A stretch of 64,000 nucleotides of DNA from assembly GCA_020635535.1 (NCBI GenBank), contig JACJZP010000002.1:124001-188000 (forward strand). Reading direction: 5' to 3'. The stretch comes from Flavobacteriales bacterium (GTDB taxonomy: Bacteria; Bacteroidota; Bacteroidia; UBA10329). Shown here in pieces: positions 32,142 to 39,287 of this stretch. The notes beneath the pieces are model-generated. The model was not told the origin of the DNA, did no database searches, and saw only the letters and a program-made list of their open reading frames with translations. Made by a program: the position numbers and the translations under genes. Position 1 is the stretch's first letter, and each line of letters opens with the position of its first letter.

Positions 32142-33728
32142 TCAGAGCGGATATGGGCTGAAAACGACCCATATATGCCCTAAAAGTGAGGACGTGGCCG
32201 CTTGGGCGGCCTTGGCCACACTTTCGGCCTTGTTCCGGGTGAACTTGAGGTACTTCTTGAGATTGTAGGCCATGGCCGCGCACAGCATCACCTTATTGGC
32301 ATTGGCTATGCCACGGGTGTTGATCCTGCGCAGCCCCATGAACTGGGTGAGCGTTCCGAACACGGGCTCCACCGTGCTGGAGCGTTTGCGTTTGAAGTAC
32401 TGTCCTTGTCGGCTCTTTACCCGCGCTATGGCGCGTTCATACTCGTCCTTGTAGTAGGTGATGTCTATCCGTTTCTCGTGGTTCTTCGGGATGCACTGCT
32501 CTTTGAACGGGCAGCCCTTGCAGTCCTTGCGCGTGGTGAGGTACCTTCGTTTTCTGTTGCCATCCTTCTCCACATGCACCTTGCGGAAGGTGACCTGCTT
32601 GCCGTTGCGGCAGGTCCAATGGTCGTGTTCCCTATCGTAGATGAAGCCTTCGGGACCGCCCTTGTAGGTGCCGTGCGGGGGCATGTAGCTCTCGATGCCC
32701 ACCTGTTCCAGAAGGGCGTAGTTCTCTCCGCTGCTGTAGCCGGCATCGGCCAACAGGTTGCGCCAGAGAAGGTGTTGCTCCTTGAGGCGCGGTTGCAGTT
32801 CTCTGATGATGTCTGGCAGCCCGAGGCTGTCCACACGGTCGGCATGGTCGGCTGCAATGTGGGTGATCACGTGGTGCTCCGTGTCCACCGCCATTTGTGC
32901 GTGGTAATTGAGTTTTCGGGCCTTGCCGGGCTTTACCGAGATGCGCGCATCGGGATCCACAGGGCTGTAATGCGTCTTGTTGCTGGTATAGCGGCTGTTG
33001 TTGTTCTTGGCTCCGGGGCGTTCGGTCTGCTCCTCGCCCCATTTTTTGTTCCTGGCGGCTATCTCTGCCAGCTGCTCCTTGGTGGCATTGACCTGTTGCT
33101 GCTCTTCGCTTGCCCTGTTGTTCCTGGCCCTGCGCTTGGGGCCGTCCTTGGGTGGTGGGGCATCTTCATCGTTACCGTCCTTGCGCTCCCTGTCGCTGCG
33201 GCTCATGTAGCGAACCTTTCTGAGGTGTTCCTCCAGTTCTTCGCTCGGTACTTTCAGCTCCAGACTGTCCATGCTGGCATTGGCCTTCACGGGTGCGGAG
33301 TCGATGGCCTGCGTGTGGCCGCCCACCATGCCTGCACTCACGCACATGCCCAACACCTGCTCGAACGCATGGGTGAACACCGCATCGGGAAGCAACGCAC
33401 GGGTGCGGCTCAGCGTGCTGTGCCACGGCAGTGGCTCATCGATGTCATACCCCAGAAAATAAAGGATGTCCAACCGCATGGCGCAGTGCGACAGCAGTTG
33501 GCGGTCGCTGCAGATGTTCTCCAGATACCCCACCAACATCAGCTTGATGAACACCTCGGGGTCTATCGACTTCTGACCGCAGTCGCCATAGTAAGGGGCC
33601 GTGAGCTTGCGCATGAAACGCAGGTCCAACGCGCCTTTGAGCCTGCGGTAAAAGTTGTCCTCCGGCACACGCTGGCTCAACTGAAAGCTGGTGAACAGCT
33701 TCTCCGAATACTTCTTCTTGCCTTGCAT
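32142..33728 (-). CDS. IS1182-family transposase
   Basis: 528 residues, full length for the family. It opens with the characteristic IS1182 N-terminal region (FYRRLKGALDLRFMRKLTAP, SIDPEVFIKLMLVGYLENIC, LRTR-like SRTRALLPDAVF), then the DDE nuclease with first Asp in AIDSAPVKANASM, a second in ADAGYSSGENY and a C-terminal YNLKKYLKF. It catalyses DNA cut-and-paste of the element. An Arg/Asn/Gly-rich hydrophilic insertion (~170-250) separates the parts. Codon use is GC-richer than in the flanking cassettes. The frame is intact, so the copy could be active. Confidence 0.95.
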   Translation of the reverse strand: MQGKKKYSEKLFTSFQLSQRVPEDNFYRRLKGALDLRFMRKLTAPYYGDCGQKSIDPEVFIKLMLVGYLENICSDRQLLSHCAMRLDILYFLGYDIDEPLPWHSTLSRTRALLPDAVFTHAFEQVLGMCVSAGMVGGHTQAIDSAPVKANASMDSLELKVPSEELEEHLRKVRYMSRSDRERKDGNDEDAPPPKDGPKRRARNNRASEEQQQVNATKEQLAEIAARNKKWGEEQTERPGAKNNNSRYTSNKTHYSPVDPDARISVKPGKARKLNYHAQMAVDTEHHVITHIAADHADRVDSLGLPDIIRELQPRLKEQHLLWRNLLADAGYSSGENYALLEQVGIESYMPPHGTYKGGPEGFIYDREHDHWTCRNGKQVTFRKVHVEKDGNRKRRYLTTRKDCKGCPFKEQCIPKNHEKRIDITYYKDEYERAIARVKSRQGQYFKRKRSSTVEPVFGTLTQFMGLRRINTRGIANANKVMLCAAMAYNLKKYLKFTRNKAESVAKAAQAATSSLLGHIWVVFSPYPL

Positions 33729-33815
33729 CTATCGAAGGTCGGATCAACTACCCACTTTGTCAAGATCGGCACCAACTGAGTTTTCAACAGGTATATTTGG
33801 GTTGTGCAACGGGCA
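33691..33815. repeat. 125-bp direct repeat, copy A (right end of the complete IS)
   Basis: Identical over all 125 bases to 34746-34870, 1055 bases downstream. It contains the first 38 bases of the transposase gene, the IS right end and about 7 flanking bases (ACGGGCA). Confidence 0.95.
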
Positions 33816-33839
33816 GGCGACAAGTACCCGTTGTAGCAC
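33809..33839. other. Right half of an attC-like site and start of the next cassette
   Basis: CAACGGG (33807-33813) and CCCGTTG (33827-33833) are perfect complements across 13 bases. The sequence then runs into GTTGTAGCAC (33830-33839), the proposed start of the next cassette, whose exact complement GTGCTACAAC closes that cassette at 34359-34368. The 3' part GTACCCGTTG recurs in the next site at 34478-34487. Confidence 0.45.
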
Positions 33840-33845
33840 ATTTAA

Positions 33846-34103
33846 AATTGCGTCCGTGGACAGCTGGAAGACTATATCGACCAAAAGTTTCAACCTGTTG
33901 AGGGTTTGGCGAAAAAGGGACAGGAGGACGCACCTACTCTGGACATCAAACATAAACGGACAGGAACGGTGGTTAGCTTCATTTACCCAGAGGACGACTG
34001 GAAAACCGTTTCCGACATCCAATACTGGAACGACAATGGCAAGAGGCTGGTCTGGGGGAATTTGAGTAAACTGAGGTTTGATGAAGAAAACAGAAAATGT
34101 TGA
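33846..34103 (+). pseudogene. Gene fragment without a proper start in a cassette-like unit
   Basis: An open frame from 33846 to a stop at 34103 encodes about 85 residues with coding character (GQLEDYIDQKFQPVEG..., VSFIYPEDDWKTVSDIQYWN, RLVWGNLSKLRF). The best start codon is a TTG at 33906 in the middle of the readable part, so the 5' end appears lost or the start is unusual. No family recognised. A second short frame (34081) overlaps its end. Confidence 0.45.
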
Positions 34104-34339
34104 CGACTTTTTAATCCCAGTTTTTGAGACGGGTTGGTCAAGCAGGGACCGTTACCTCTTTGGTAAGTTCGGAAGTCTGAAGTGTTCGACCGTCCCAACT
34201 TGAAAGGTCAGAAAGTTTCTGGTATTGGGGTGACGGCTTTGGCTGTATTCTGCTGGAAATCCTGTTTCCGCTTCTAATAGTGGTCGAATTACTCATTATG
34301 ACACCATTACTTGTCAGAAATCGGAAATCATTGAAATAG
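34081..34339 (+). pseudogene. Possible frameshifted small membrane-protein gene
   Basis: ATG 34081 opens 40 codons (MKKTENVDDFLIPVFETGW...) stopping at 34203. One base later, in another frame, 34205-34339 encodes 44 residues with a membrane-like segment (FGCILLEILFPLLIVVELLI). A single frameshift would join them into one ~85-residue protein with one membrane helix. The gene sits inside the cassette-like unit bounded by GTTGTAGCAC and GTGCTACAAC. Weakly supported. Confidence 0.35.
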
Positions 34340-34358
34340 AACCAATAAAATAAAAAAC

Positions 34359-34487
34359 GTGCTACAACATCCACTAAACCTAATGCTTGCGACAGTACGT
34401 CAGTCGGTCTCAGTTTCGTTCTTCGCTGTTCGTGCATGGCGAAAGGACGGCAGTTTCTAACGCATTATCTTTAGCGGTACCCGTTGG
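34359..34487. other. attC-like imperfect palindrome, site A
   Basis: Begins with GTGCTACAAC and ends at GTACCCGTTG. The inner arms CCACTAAACCTAATGC (34371-34386) and GCATTATCTTTAGCGG (34462-34477) are complementary at 13 of 16 positions, with outer CAAC/GTTG pairs and unpaired bases between, over ~129 bases. This order (outer box, inner box, variable centre, inner box, outer box) is that of integron attC sites, but the outer boxes do not fit the strict RYYYAAC/GTTRRRY consensus. Confidence 0.5.
34466..34473 (+). promoter_or_regulatory. -7 promoter box (TATCTTTA) inside attC-like site A
   Basis: One base from TANNTTTG, 24 bases before the HAD-like gene fragment. The same box occupies the same place in site B (35079-35086), so these sites may bring a promoter to the cassette gene downstream. 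Confidence 0.4.
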
Positions 34488-34497
34488 CGGTAAGCGC

Positions 34498-34749
34498 ATG
34501 ACAAAACTGTATCTCGATATAGACGGTGTCCTTCTGACAAAGCGACTGACCAAACCTGCTGATAACGTAGCGCAGTTTATTGAATACCTAACGGCAAATT
34601 TTGAATGTTTTTGGCTAACCACTCATTGTAAAGGAAGTGAAAGAACGGCTCTTCAGTATTTGGAACAATTCCTTGACGCACATGTAATAGAACAACTTGA
34701 AAGAGTTAAGCCGACTATGTGGACGACTATGAAAACCGAAGCATTGTGA
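34498..34749 (+). pseudogene. HAD-like hydrolase gene truncated by an IS remnant
   Basis: ATG 34498 opens MTKLYLDIDGVLLTKRLT, with the DxDG motif I of HAD phosphohydrolases, followed by a helical region (VAQFIEYLTANFECFWLTTH) that fits motif II. After ~83 residues the frame reaches the first base of the IS-derived repeat at 34746 and stops at once (TGA 34747-34749). Motifs III and IV are missing. The gene was cut off when an IS copy and part of the gene were lost. Confidence 0.75.
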
Positions 34750-34870
34750 ACAGCTTCTCCGAATACTTCTTCTTGCCTTGCATCTATCGAAGGTCGGATC
34801 AACTACCCACTTTGTCAAGATCGGCACCAACTGAGTTTTCAACAGGTATATTTGGGTTGTGCAACGGGCA
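34746..34870. repeat. 125-bp direct repeat, copy B (IS1182 right-end remnant)
   Basis: Identical to 33691-33815. It consists of the transposase 5' end, the IS right end and ACGGGCA, joined abruptly to the truncated HAD-like gene on the left and to attC-like site B on the right. The rest of this second IS copy is gone. Confidence 0.95.
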
Positions 34871-34921
34871 CACCCACTAAACCTAATGCGTGTGACGGTA
34901 CGTCAGTCGGTCTCAGTTTCG

Positions 34922-34939
34922 TCCCGATAGCTATCGGGA
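34922..34939. repeat. 18-bp perfect palindrome
   Basis: TCCCGATAGCTATCGGGA, absent from the otherwise matching place in site A (after 34419). The core CCCGATAGCTATCGGG is, from memory, a frequent dispersed palindrome in Flavobacteriia genomes. Confidence 0.8.
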
Positions 34940-34957
34940 TGCGCTGTCCGTGCATGC

Positions 34958-35050
34958 AACTCACCCCTGACTCCTGATCGGAGTCTTTCCCCTCTCTTTG
35001 AGAAGAGAGGGGTGGCACTTCGAGCAACGGGAGAAGTGACGGGGAGAGTT
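34958..35050. repeat. REP-like interspersed repeat with inner hairpin
   Basis: Ends are imperfect complements, AACTCACCCCTGAC and GTGACGGGGAGAGTT, and the centre holds the 9-base hairpin CCCCTCTCT...AGAGAGGGG (34989-35012). It resembles the CTCACCCC/CCCCTCTC class of intergenic repeats common in Bacteroidota. It is absent from the matching place in site A. Confidence 0.7.
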
Positions 35051-35078
35051 GGAAATGGGCTACAGTTTCTAAACGCAT

Positions 35079-35086
35079 TATCTTTA
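35079..35086 (+). promoter_or_regulatory. -7 promoter box (TATCTTTA) inside attC-like site B
   Basis: Same box and context as in site A, 46 bases before the DUF1398 gene. Confidence 0.4.
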
Positions 35087-35132
35087 CGCCTACCTGAGTA
35101 TCAAGACTTTCAACCTCTCAATTACCAATAGA

Positions 35133-35522
35133 ATGTTTACCGAAGAACAGGTCAAATTGGCCCACAGCAAAGTAAGGTCGGGTGCCGACTTCCCCGCATA
35201 CATAAAAGAGATCGGGGCTCTTGGGGTTACACATTACGAGACCTATGTGGCAGACGGACACATAGACTACCATGGAGACAACCACCATACGGTGAAATTG
35301 CCTGAGAAATATGCCCCGTTGGAGATTGCTGACACGGTAAAAACAGATGAGTTTAAAGCAGAACTGAAAGCACATCAGCAAGGTGAAACAGACTTTCTGA
35401 CCTTCATTGAAATGTGCGCAACCAAAGGCATTGAAAAATGGCAGATCTCATTGCATAAAATGACCTGTACCTACTTTGACAAGGCTGGAAATGTGGTGTT
35501 GGTTGAAGAAATACCTCAATGA
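35133..35522 (+). CDS. DUF1398 family protein
   Basis: 129 residues, soluble. The N-terminus MFTEEQVKLAHSKVRSGADF and the segment YIKEIGALGVTHYETYVADG are typical of DUF1398 (YbcV-like) proteins, whose role is unknown. The residues ISLHKMTCTYFDKAGNVV near the end complete the family pattern, so the gene is full length. It is the first intact gene after the attC-like site B and might be the last cassette of the mosaic or the chromosomal edge. Confidence 0.88.
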   Translation: MFTEEQVKLAHSKVRSGADFPAYIKEIGALGVTHYETYVADGHIDYHGDNHHTVKLPEKYAPLEIADTVKTDEFKAELKAHQQGETDFLTFIEMCATKGIEKWQISLHKMTCTYFDKAGNVVLVEEIPQ

Positions 35523-35586
35523 AAAGACTCTTTGGTGTCTTAACATATAGGCACCTTCCACAGGATATTCTGGTTAACCGAAACCA

Positions 35587-36009
35587 TTAATACCCAGCAC
35601 CAGCCACTCCGTAAAGCACCGCACCCATAGCAGCAAAGCAAAGTAACCAGTAACCGCTGTTTATGAGAATTCCTTTAAAGCTTCTGCGTTCAAACAAGGA
35701 GTTGGTAATAAGCACCGGAAGTGCAAAATAAAGCGCATAGAGACTGCCATGAAATGCTCCGTGCAAAACAGTACGGTCGTCTTCTCCATGATGGTAGGCG
35801 CCACCCGAAAGTTTGTAGGCCACTACCATGGCAAGCACAAAAGAAAGCCCGAAAATGAGCGCCATGTTGCTGTTTTTGATGTCGTCTTCAGATAGTCCAA
35901 CAGACTCCATCCAAGCATTGCCAAAGGTTTTTGGGTTATACCACACAAAACCGATCACTAAAGTTGATGCGGCAGCAAGAACTACCGCTATCCAATTGAT
36001 GTTTTCCAT
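35587..36009 (-). CDS. DUF1761 family membrane protein
   Basis: 140 residues with four predicted membrane helices (WIAVVLAAASTLVIGFVWY, ALIFGLSFVLAMVVAYKL, SLYALYFALPVLITNSLF, YWLLCFAAMGAVLYGVAG). The motif GFVWYNPKTFGNAWMESVGL is diagnostic for DUF1761, small bacterial inner-membrane proteins of unknown function. It is convergent with the DUF1398 gene, 64 bases between stop codons. Confidence 0.9.
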   Translation of the reverse strand: MENINWIAVVLAAASTLVIGFVWYNPKTFGNAWMESVGLSEDDIKNSNMALIFGLSFVLAMVVAYKLSGGAYHHGEDDRTVLHGAFHGSLYALYFALPVLITNSLFERRSFKGILINSGYWLLCFAAMGAVLYGVAGAGY

Positions 36010-36148
36010 AAGTTGCGTTTTTAATTGATGGTTGCTCTAATTTACACAAATGGAGCAATTTCAACTGGAGGAAGAGACATGAAATTCAGTTATCAGTTCT
36101 TGCAATAACACCGATACCGATTTCGTTACCCGCTAATAAAAACCTTCT

Positions 36149-36355
36149 ATGAAAAGCTTTTATTCCTTTCTGTTCTTGATGCTCACTGTCGCTGTGCTAT
36201 TTCCATCCTGCAAGAAAGACTGTTTTGACCAAGAACTCTATAATGCCTATCAGGCCGTTGACTGTACAGCAGACTGCCCAGGTGTAACCGGATGCGATGG
36301 CCAAACCTATTGCAACGAATGCGTTGCTGCCCAACATGGCATACGGGTAGAGTAG
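36149..36355 (+). CDS. Small lipoprotein with a Kazal-like domain
   Basis: 68 residues. A lipoprotein signal peptide ends in LFPSC (Cys21). The mature part has five more cysteines than a typical linker needs (CFDQ, CTADCPGVTGCDGQTYCNEC), and the CPGVTGCDGQTYCNECVA motif is that of Kazal-type protease inhibitor domains, here shortened at the end. It may inhibit serine proteases at the cell envelope. It is monocistronic. Confidence 0.8.
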   Translation: MKSFYSFLFLMLTVAVLFPSCKKDCFDQELYNAYQAVDCTADCPGVTGCDGQTYCNECVAAQHGIRVE

Positions 36356-36520
36356 CGGCCACAGGTTAACCAACTTCGGGTTTGGAGTTCAAGGGTTAAA
36401 GAAACGGTAGGCCTAATACCCCAGCTATGCGAAGTGTTCTAACCTTCAAAGGCAGTAATTCCCCAATTCCCTGATTCCCGTTTACTCACACCTAAAACCT
36501 CACTGCTCACGCCTAACCCC

Positions 36521-36528
36521 TACATTTG
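36521..36528 (+). promoter_or_regulatory. -7 promoter box (TACATTTG) 4 bases before a start codon
   Basis: Exact TANNTTTG match ending 4 bases before the GTG of the TPR gene; transcription would start at or next to the start codon, implying a leaderless mRNA. The stretch upstream contains CCTAAAACCTCA, also found before the box at 39275. Confidence 0.6.
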
Positions 36529-36532
36529 CCCC

Positions 36533-38452
36533 GTGCTGAAAACCATACAATTCACGCTGTTTCTGGCGCTGCTATCGGTTAGTGGATATACACAGACCGT
36601 GGCAGGTTATACGGGTCTTGGCAGTAAGGCCATTAACCGTGGCGACTACATGCAGGCGCTGGATTACCTCAACAAGGCCATTACCATCAGTCCGTACAAT
36701 GCCGAAGCTTACTTCTTACGTGCCTACGCCAAATGGGAATTGGATGACCATGTTGGTGCAGAAAAGGATTTCAGTGAGGCCATCAGGCTCAACCCCAAGA
36801 ATCATGAGGCATTCCTGTATCGTGGGGTGGTGCGTAGCCAACAGCTCAAGTACAAGCAGGCATTCGAAGACTTCAATGAGGCATTGCGACTAAATGATGA
36901 GGATTGGCAAGTGTATGCCAATCGCGCATTGGCAAGCCTTTATCTCGATCGGTTTGTGGATGTAATATCTGATTGTAACCGTGTTATTGACCTCAAAAAA
37001 GACAACAGTCAGACCTATTTGCTGCGTGGAGAGGCCAAAGCAGGTCTCGAAATGTACAATGTTGCCATTGAGGATTTTGAAAAGGCCATCAAGAAGGATT
37101 CTACCGCCATGCAACCCGTGTTGCGCAGAGGTATAGCGCGCACCAAGCTCAAACAGTTCGACCTTGCCATTGCAGACTATGAGCAATCCATGAAAATGGA
37201 TACGAACAGCGCATTGCCCATTTTTTACCGAGGTGTGGCCTATGCAGAAATGGGCAAGCAGCAACAGGCTTTGGATGATTTTAATACAGTGCTTGACAAC
37301 TACCCGCAGAACGAGGTGGTACTGTTTAATCGCGCCATGCTCTATGGCGATATGAACAAGGAGCAAGAGGCATTGGCCGATTACAACTTGGTGGTCAGAC
37401 TGAATCCGACCAATATTCTGGCACGTTTCAATCGAGGTATTCTATATCTGAACAAAGGAAAGTACAAGGAGGCTTTGGCCGATTTCAATAAGACATTGGA
37501 ACTCTTTCCTGAATTCTTAGATGCCCACGAAACCCGTTTACAGACCTTGCGCATGCTCAAGGACAAAGATGCCTACGAGAAGGCTGAAATGGAGTTGGCC
37601 GTAGTTCGTGAACAGCTGATTTTCTCTGACGATGAAGTAAAGGAAGACCAGCATGTCAAACTCATGAAACTCACCGAATTGAAGGGCGACTTTGAGAAAT
37701 TCCCACAGGAAGTAGGGAAGGTGCAGTATGAAAAAGTGGACATCAGACTATTGCCTTTCTACCGCATTTCACCTTTCCCAGAAACAGATACAGACATTTC
37801 GGTCTATGATGGCTACGGTAGGCCGTTCTACAACATGGGCATCATCACGTTTACCGATAAGGCGCCAGAGCTCACCGTGGAACAGACCAAGCGGGCATTG
37901 TTTGAACTTCTGGAAAAGAAGGAGATAACCCCCACGGAATTGGTGCGCGCCATACCACTTTACGCAAGAATGCATGAGTTTCAGCTGGCTTACAGTGAGT
38001 TGGATAAACGCATAGCGCAGGATGAAAAACAGGCAGCCTATTACTTTGCCCGTGCCTGCTTGGGGCAGATACAATTGGAGCTGAGCCAGCGTGCACAACA
38101 GAAGAAAATGGGTTCTTTGGATATTGTGGACACCGTGTATCAGAATAAGATGGAACAGCTTATTTCTGCTATTGAACAGGATTACCGCAAGGTTATTAAT
38201 CTTGATTCCAGCATGAGTTTCGCTTATTTCAATTTGGGGCACATCCTTGCCACGGCAGAACGCTATGAGGAAGCGGAGATACAGTTCGGCCTGGCGGCCG
38301 AGGTACGCGGTAACTTCATTGAAGCCAATTACAACCGTGGTCTTATCCGTTTGGTGCTTGGCAAGACAGAAAAAGCATGCGAAGACCTGAGTCTTGCAGG
38401 CGAACTCGGTTTTACAGATGCTTACAACGTCATTAATCGTTACTGCGATTAG
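36533..38452 (+). CDS. Exported tetratricopeptide repeat (TPR) protein
   Basis: 639 residues from GTG 36533, with a signal peptide (QFTLFLALLSVSGYTQ). From residue ~20 to ~320 there are about nine consecutive TPR units (for example GDYMQALDYLNKAITISPYN, AYFLRAYAKWELDDHVGAEK, ALADFNKTLELFPEF); a second set follows after ~480. A non-TPR region (~330-470) separates them. TPR arrays bind other proteins, so a periplasmic scaffold is likely. The GTG start is supported by a -7 box 4 bases upstream. Probably monocistronic. Confidence 0.88.
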   Translation: MLKTIQFTLFLALLSVSGYTQTVAGYTGLGSKAINRGDYMQALDYLNKAITISPYNAEAYFLRAYAKWELDDHVGAEKDFSEAIRLNPKNHEAFLYRGVVRSQQLKYKQAFEDFNEALRLNDEDWQVYANRALASLYLDRFVDVISDCNRVIDLKKDNSQTYLLRGEAKAGLEMYNVAIEDFEKAIKKDSTAMQPVLRRGIARTKLKQFDLAIADYEQSMKMDTNSALPIFYRGVAYAEMGKQQQALDDFNTVLDNYPQNEVVLFNRAMLYGDMNKEQEALADYNLVVRLNPTNILARFNRGILYLNKGKYKEALADFNKTLELFPEFLDAHETRLQTLRMLKDKDAYEKAEMELAVVREQLIFSDDEVKEDQHVKLMKLTELKGDFEKFPQEVGKVQYEKVDIRLLPFYRISPFPETDTDISVYDGYGRPFYNMGIITFTDKAPELTVEQTKRALFELLEKKEITPTELVRAIPLYARMHEFQLAYSELDKRIAQDEKQAAYYFARACLGQIQLELSQRAQQKKMGSLDIVDTVYQNKMEQLISAIEQDYRKVINLDSSMSFAYFNLGHILATAERYEEAEIQFGLAAEVRGNFIEANYNRGLIRLVLGKTEKACEDLSLAGELGFTDAYNVINRYCD

Positions 38453-38559
38453 ACCTTAGGCATAAGCGACTAATTACTCAAACCTCATACCTAACACCTC
38501 AATTCTCACTTTGGCACAGCCTTTGGTTTTACGCATGGCAACACCAAAACACCAACGTC

Positions 38560-39105
38560 ATGAAAAGCCAATTAAAAAGCCTGAGCGTTCTTCTGGGACT
38601 GACCTTGTTTCTTTCCAGCTGTGTATTTGTGGTAGACCCTGTGCCTGGTCCAAATGGCCCTGCAGGTAACGCCTTTTTCGGGGTAGATTATGATTATTCC
38701 ATGCCATACAGCTACTGGGACAATAATCGCAGTATTCCTAATAACCCTATTCTTGGTTCATTCTATCCATCCAATGCGGGTGTGTTCGATTTTGAATACT
38801 TCATCAATCCTTACGAGTACTGGTATGGTACATACCGCATCTTTAGAAATGCGGGTGGTCCGGGTGGCCCGAATGGGGAAGTAGGTGCTCCAGGTTTGGA
38901 CTCTTACCTGATGTTGATCTGTAATCCAGATGGTTTCTATGAAGAGCGGGGCAATGGAAAGATGGAGGAACCAGTAGCGTTTGGAGAAACCATTACTGTG
39001 GAGCGAATGGTTGGCACGGATCGGATTCAGATCATCATGACCAAGACAACGGTGCAAGACCGCCCTACCTCAAACATTCCCAAGTACCTCAACGACCAAT
39101 TCTAA
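38560..39105 (+). CDS. Lipoprotein of unknown function
   Basis: 181 residues with a lipobox (LFLSSC, near Cys21) followed by VVDPVPGPNGPAGNAFFG, a short collagen-like Gly/Pro stretch, and a second one (GGPGGPNGEVGAPG) near residue 107. The rest is rich in Tyr/Phe and beta-prone. No family recognised. A TCACTTTG variant of the -7 box lies at 38506-38513, and a terminator hairpin follows the gene. Confidence 0.75.
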   Translation: MKSQLKSLSVLLGLTLFLSSCVFVVDPVPGPNGPAGNAFFGVDYDYSMPYSYWDNNRSIPNNPILGSFYPSNAGVFDFEYFINPYEYWYGTYRIFRNAGGPGGPNGEVGAPGLDSYLMLICNPDGFYEERGNGKMEEPVAFGETITVERMVGTDRIQIIMTKTTVQDRPTSNIPKYLNDQF

Positions 39106-39120
39106 GGTCGCCACTATAAC

Positions 39121-39158
39121 CGCAAAGCCCTGCTGTTGATAACAGTGGGGCTTTTGCG
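39121..39158. terminator. Terminator hairpin after the lipoprotein gene
   Basis: CGCAAAGCCCTGCTGTT pairs with AACAGTGGGGCTTTTGCG around GAT, with two G-T pairs and one bulge. It has T-rich sequence inside the right arm rather than after it. Confidence 0.65.
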
Positions 39159-39274
39159 TTAGTTGTTAGGAGTAGGTCATAAGTACCAAGGCATATGTCA
39201 TAAGGCGTAAGCGTTAATTGGCTTTCTTAATGCAAACGGCTAAATCCTCAAACCTAAAACCTCATAGCTTCTCT

Positions 39275-39282
39275 TACCTTTG
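39275..39282 (+). promoter_or_regulatory. -7 promoter box (TACCTTTG) 5 bases before a start codon
   Basis: Exact TANNTTTG match ending 5 bases before the ATG of the fatty acid hydroxylase-like gene, implying a leaderless or near-leaderless mRNA. CCTAAAACCTCA occurs 22 bases upstream (39253-39264). Confidence 0.6.
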
Positions 39283-39287
39283 CACGC

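Larger units (their letters stand above)
32050..33808 (-). mobile_element. IS1182-family insertion sequence
   Basis: About 1.76 kb with one transposase gene. Proposed ends are the perfect 10-base inverted repeats TGCACAACCC (32050-32059) and GGGTTGTGCA (33799-33808). Length and single-gene content fit IS1182. The ends are inferred: similar ACAAC/GTTGT sequences also mark cassettes here, and the copy at 34746-34870 shares 7 more bases beyond 33808, so the true boundary could be slightly different. No target duplication is apparent. Confidence 0.7.
34866..35090. other. attC-like site B, enlarged by two inserted repeats
   Basis: A diverged copy of site A: 34874-34922 matches 34371-34419 with 3 differences in 49 bases, and 35063-35086 matches 34451-34473 with one extra base. 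Inner arms TAATGCGT (34884-34891) and ACGCATTA (35073-35080) are perfect complements. Compared with A, its centre has gained a palindrome (34922-34939) and a ~93-base repeat (34958-35050). Confidence 0.5.

Noticed and set aside
32202..33779. Long plus-strand open frame of 525 codons opposite the IS transposase
   Set aside because: It lies entirely antisense to a clear IS1182 transposase and has the Ala/Val/Leu/His-rich composition of a shadow frame in GC-rich DNA, with no recognisable motif.
34359..34487. Canonical attC site
   Set aside because: Outer boxes do not fit RYYYAAC and GTTRRRY strictly; I report it only as attC-like.
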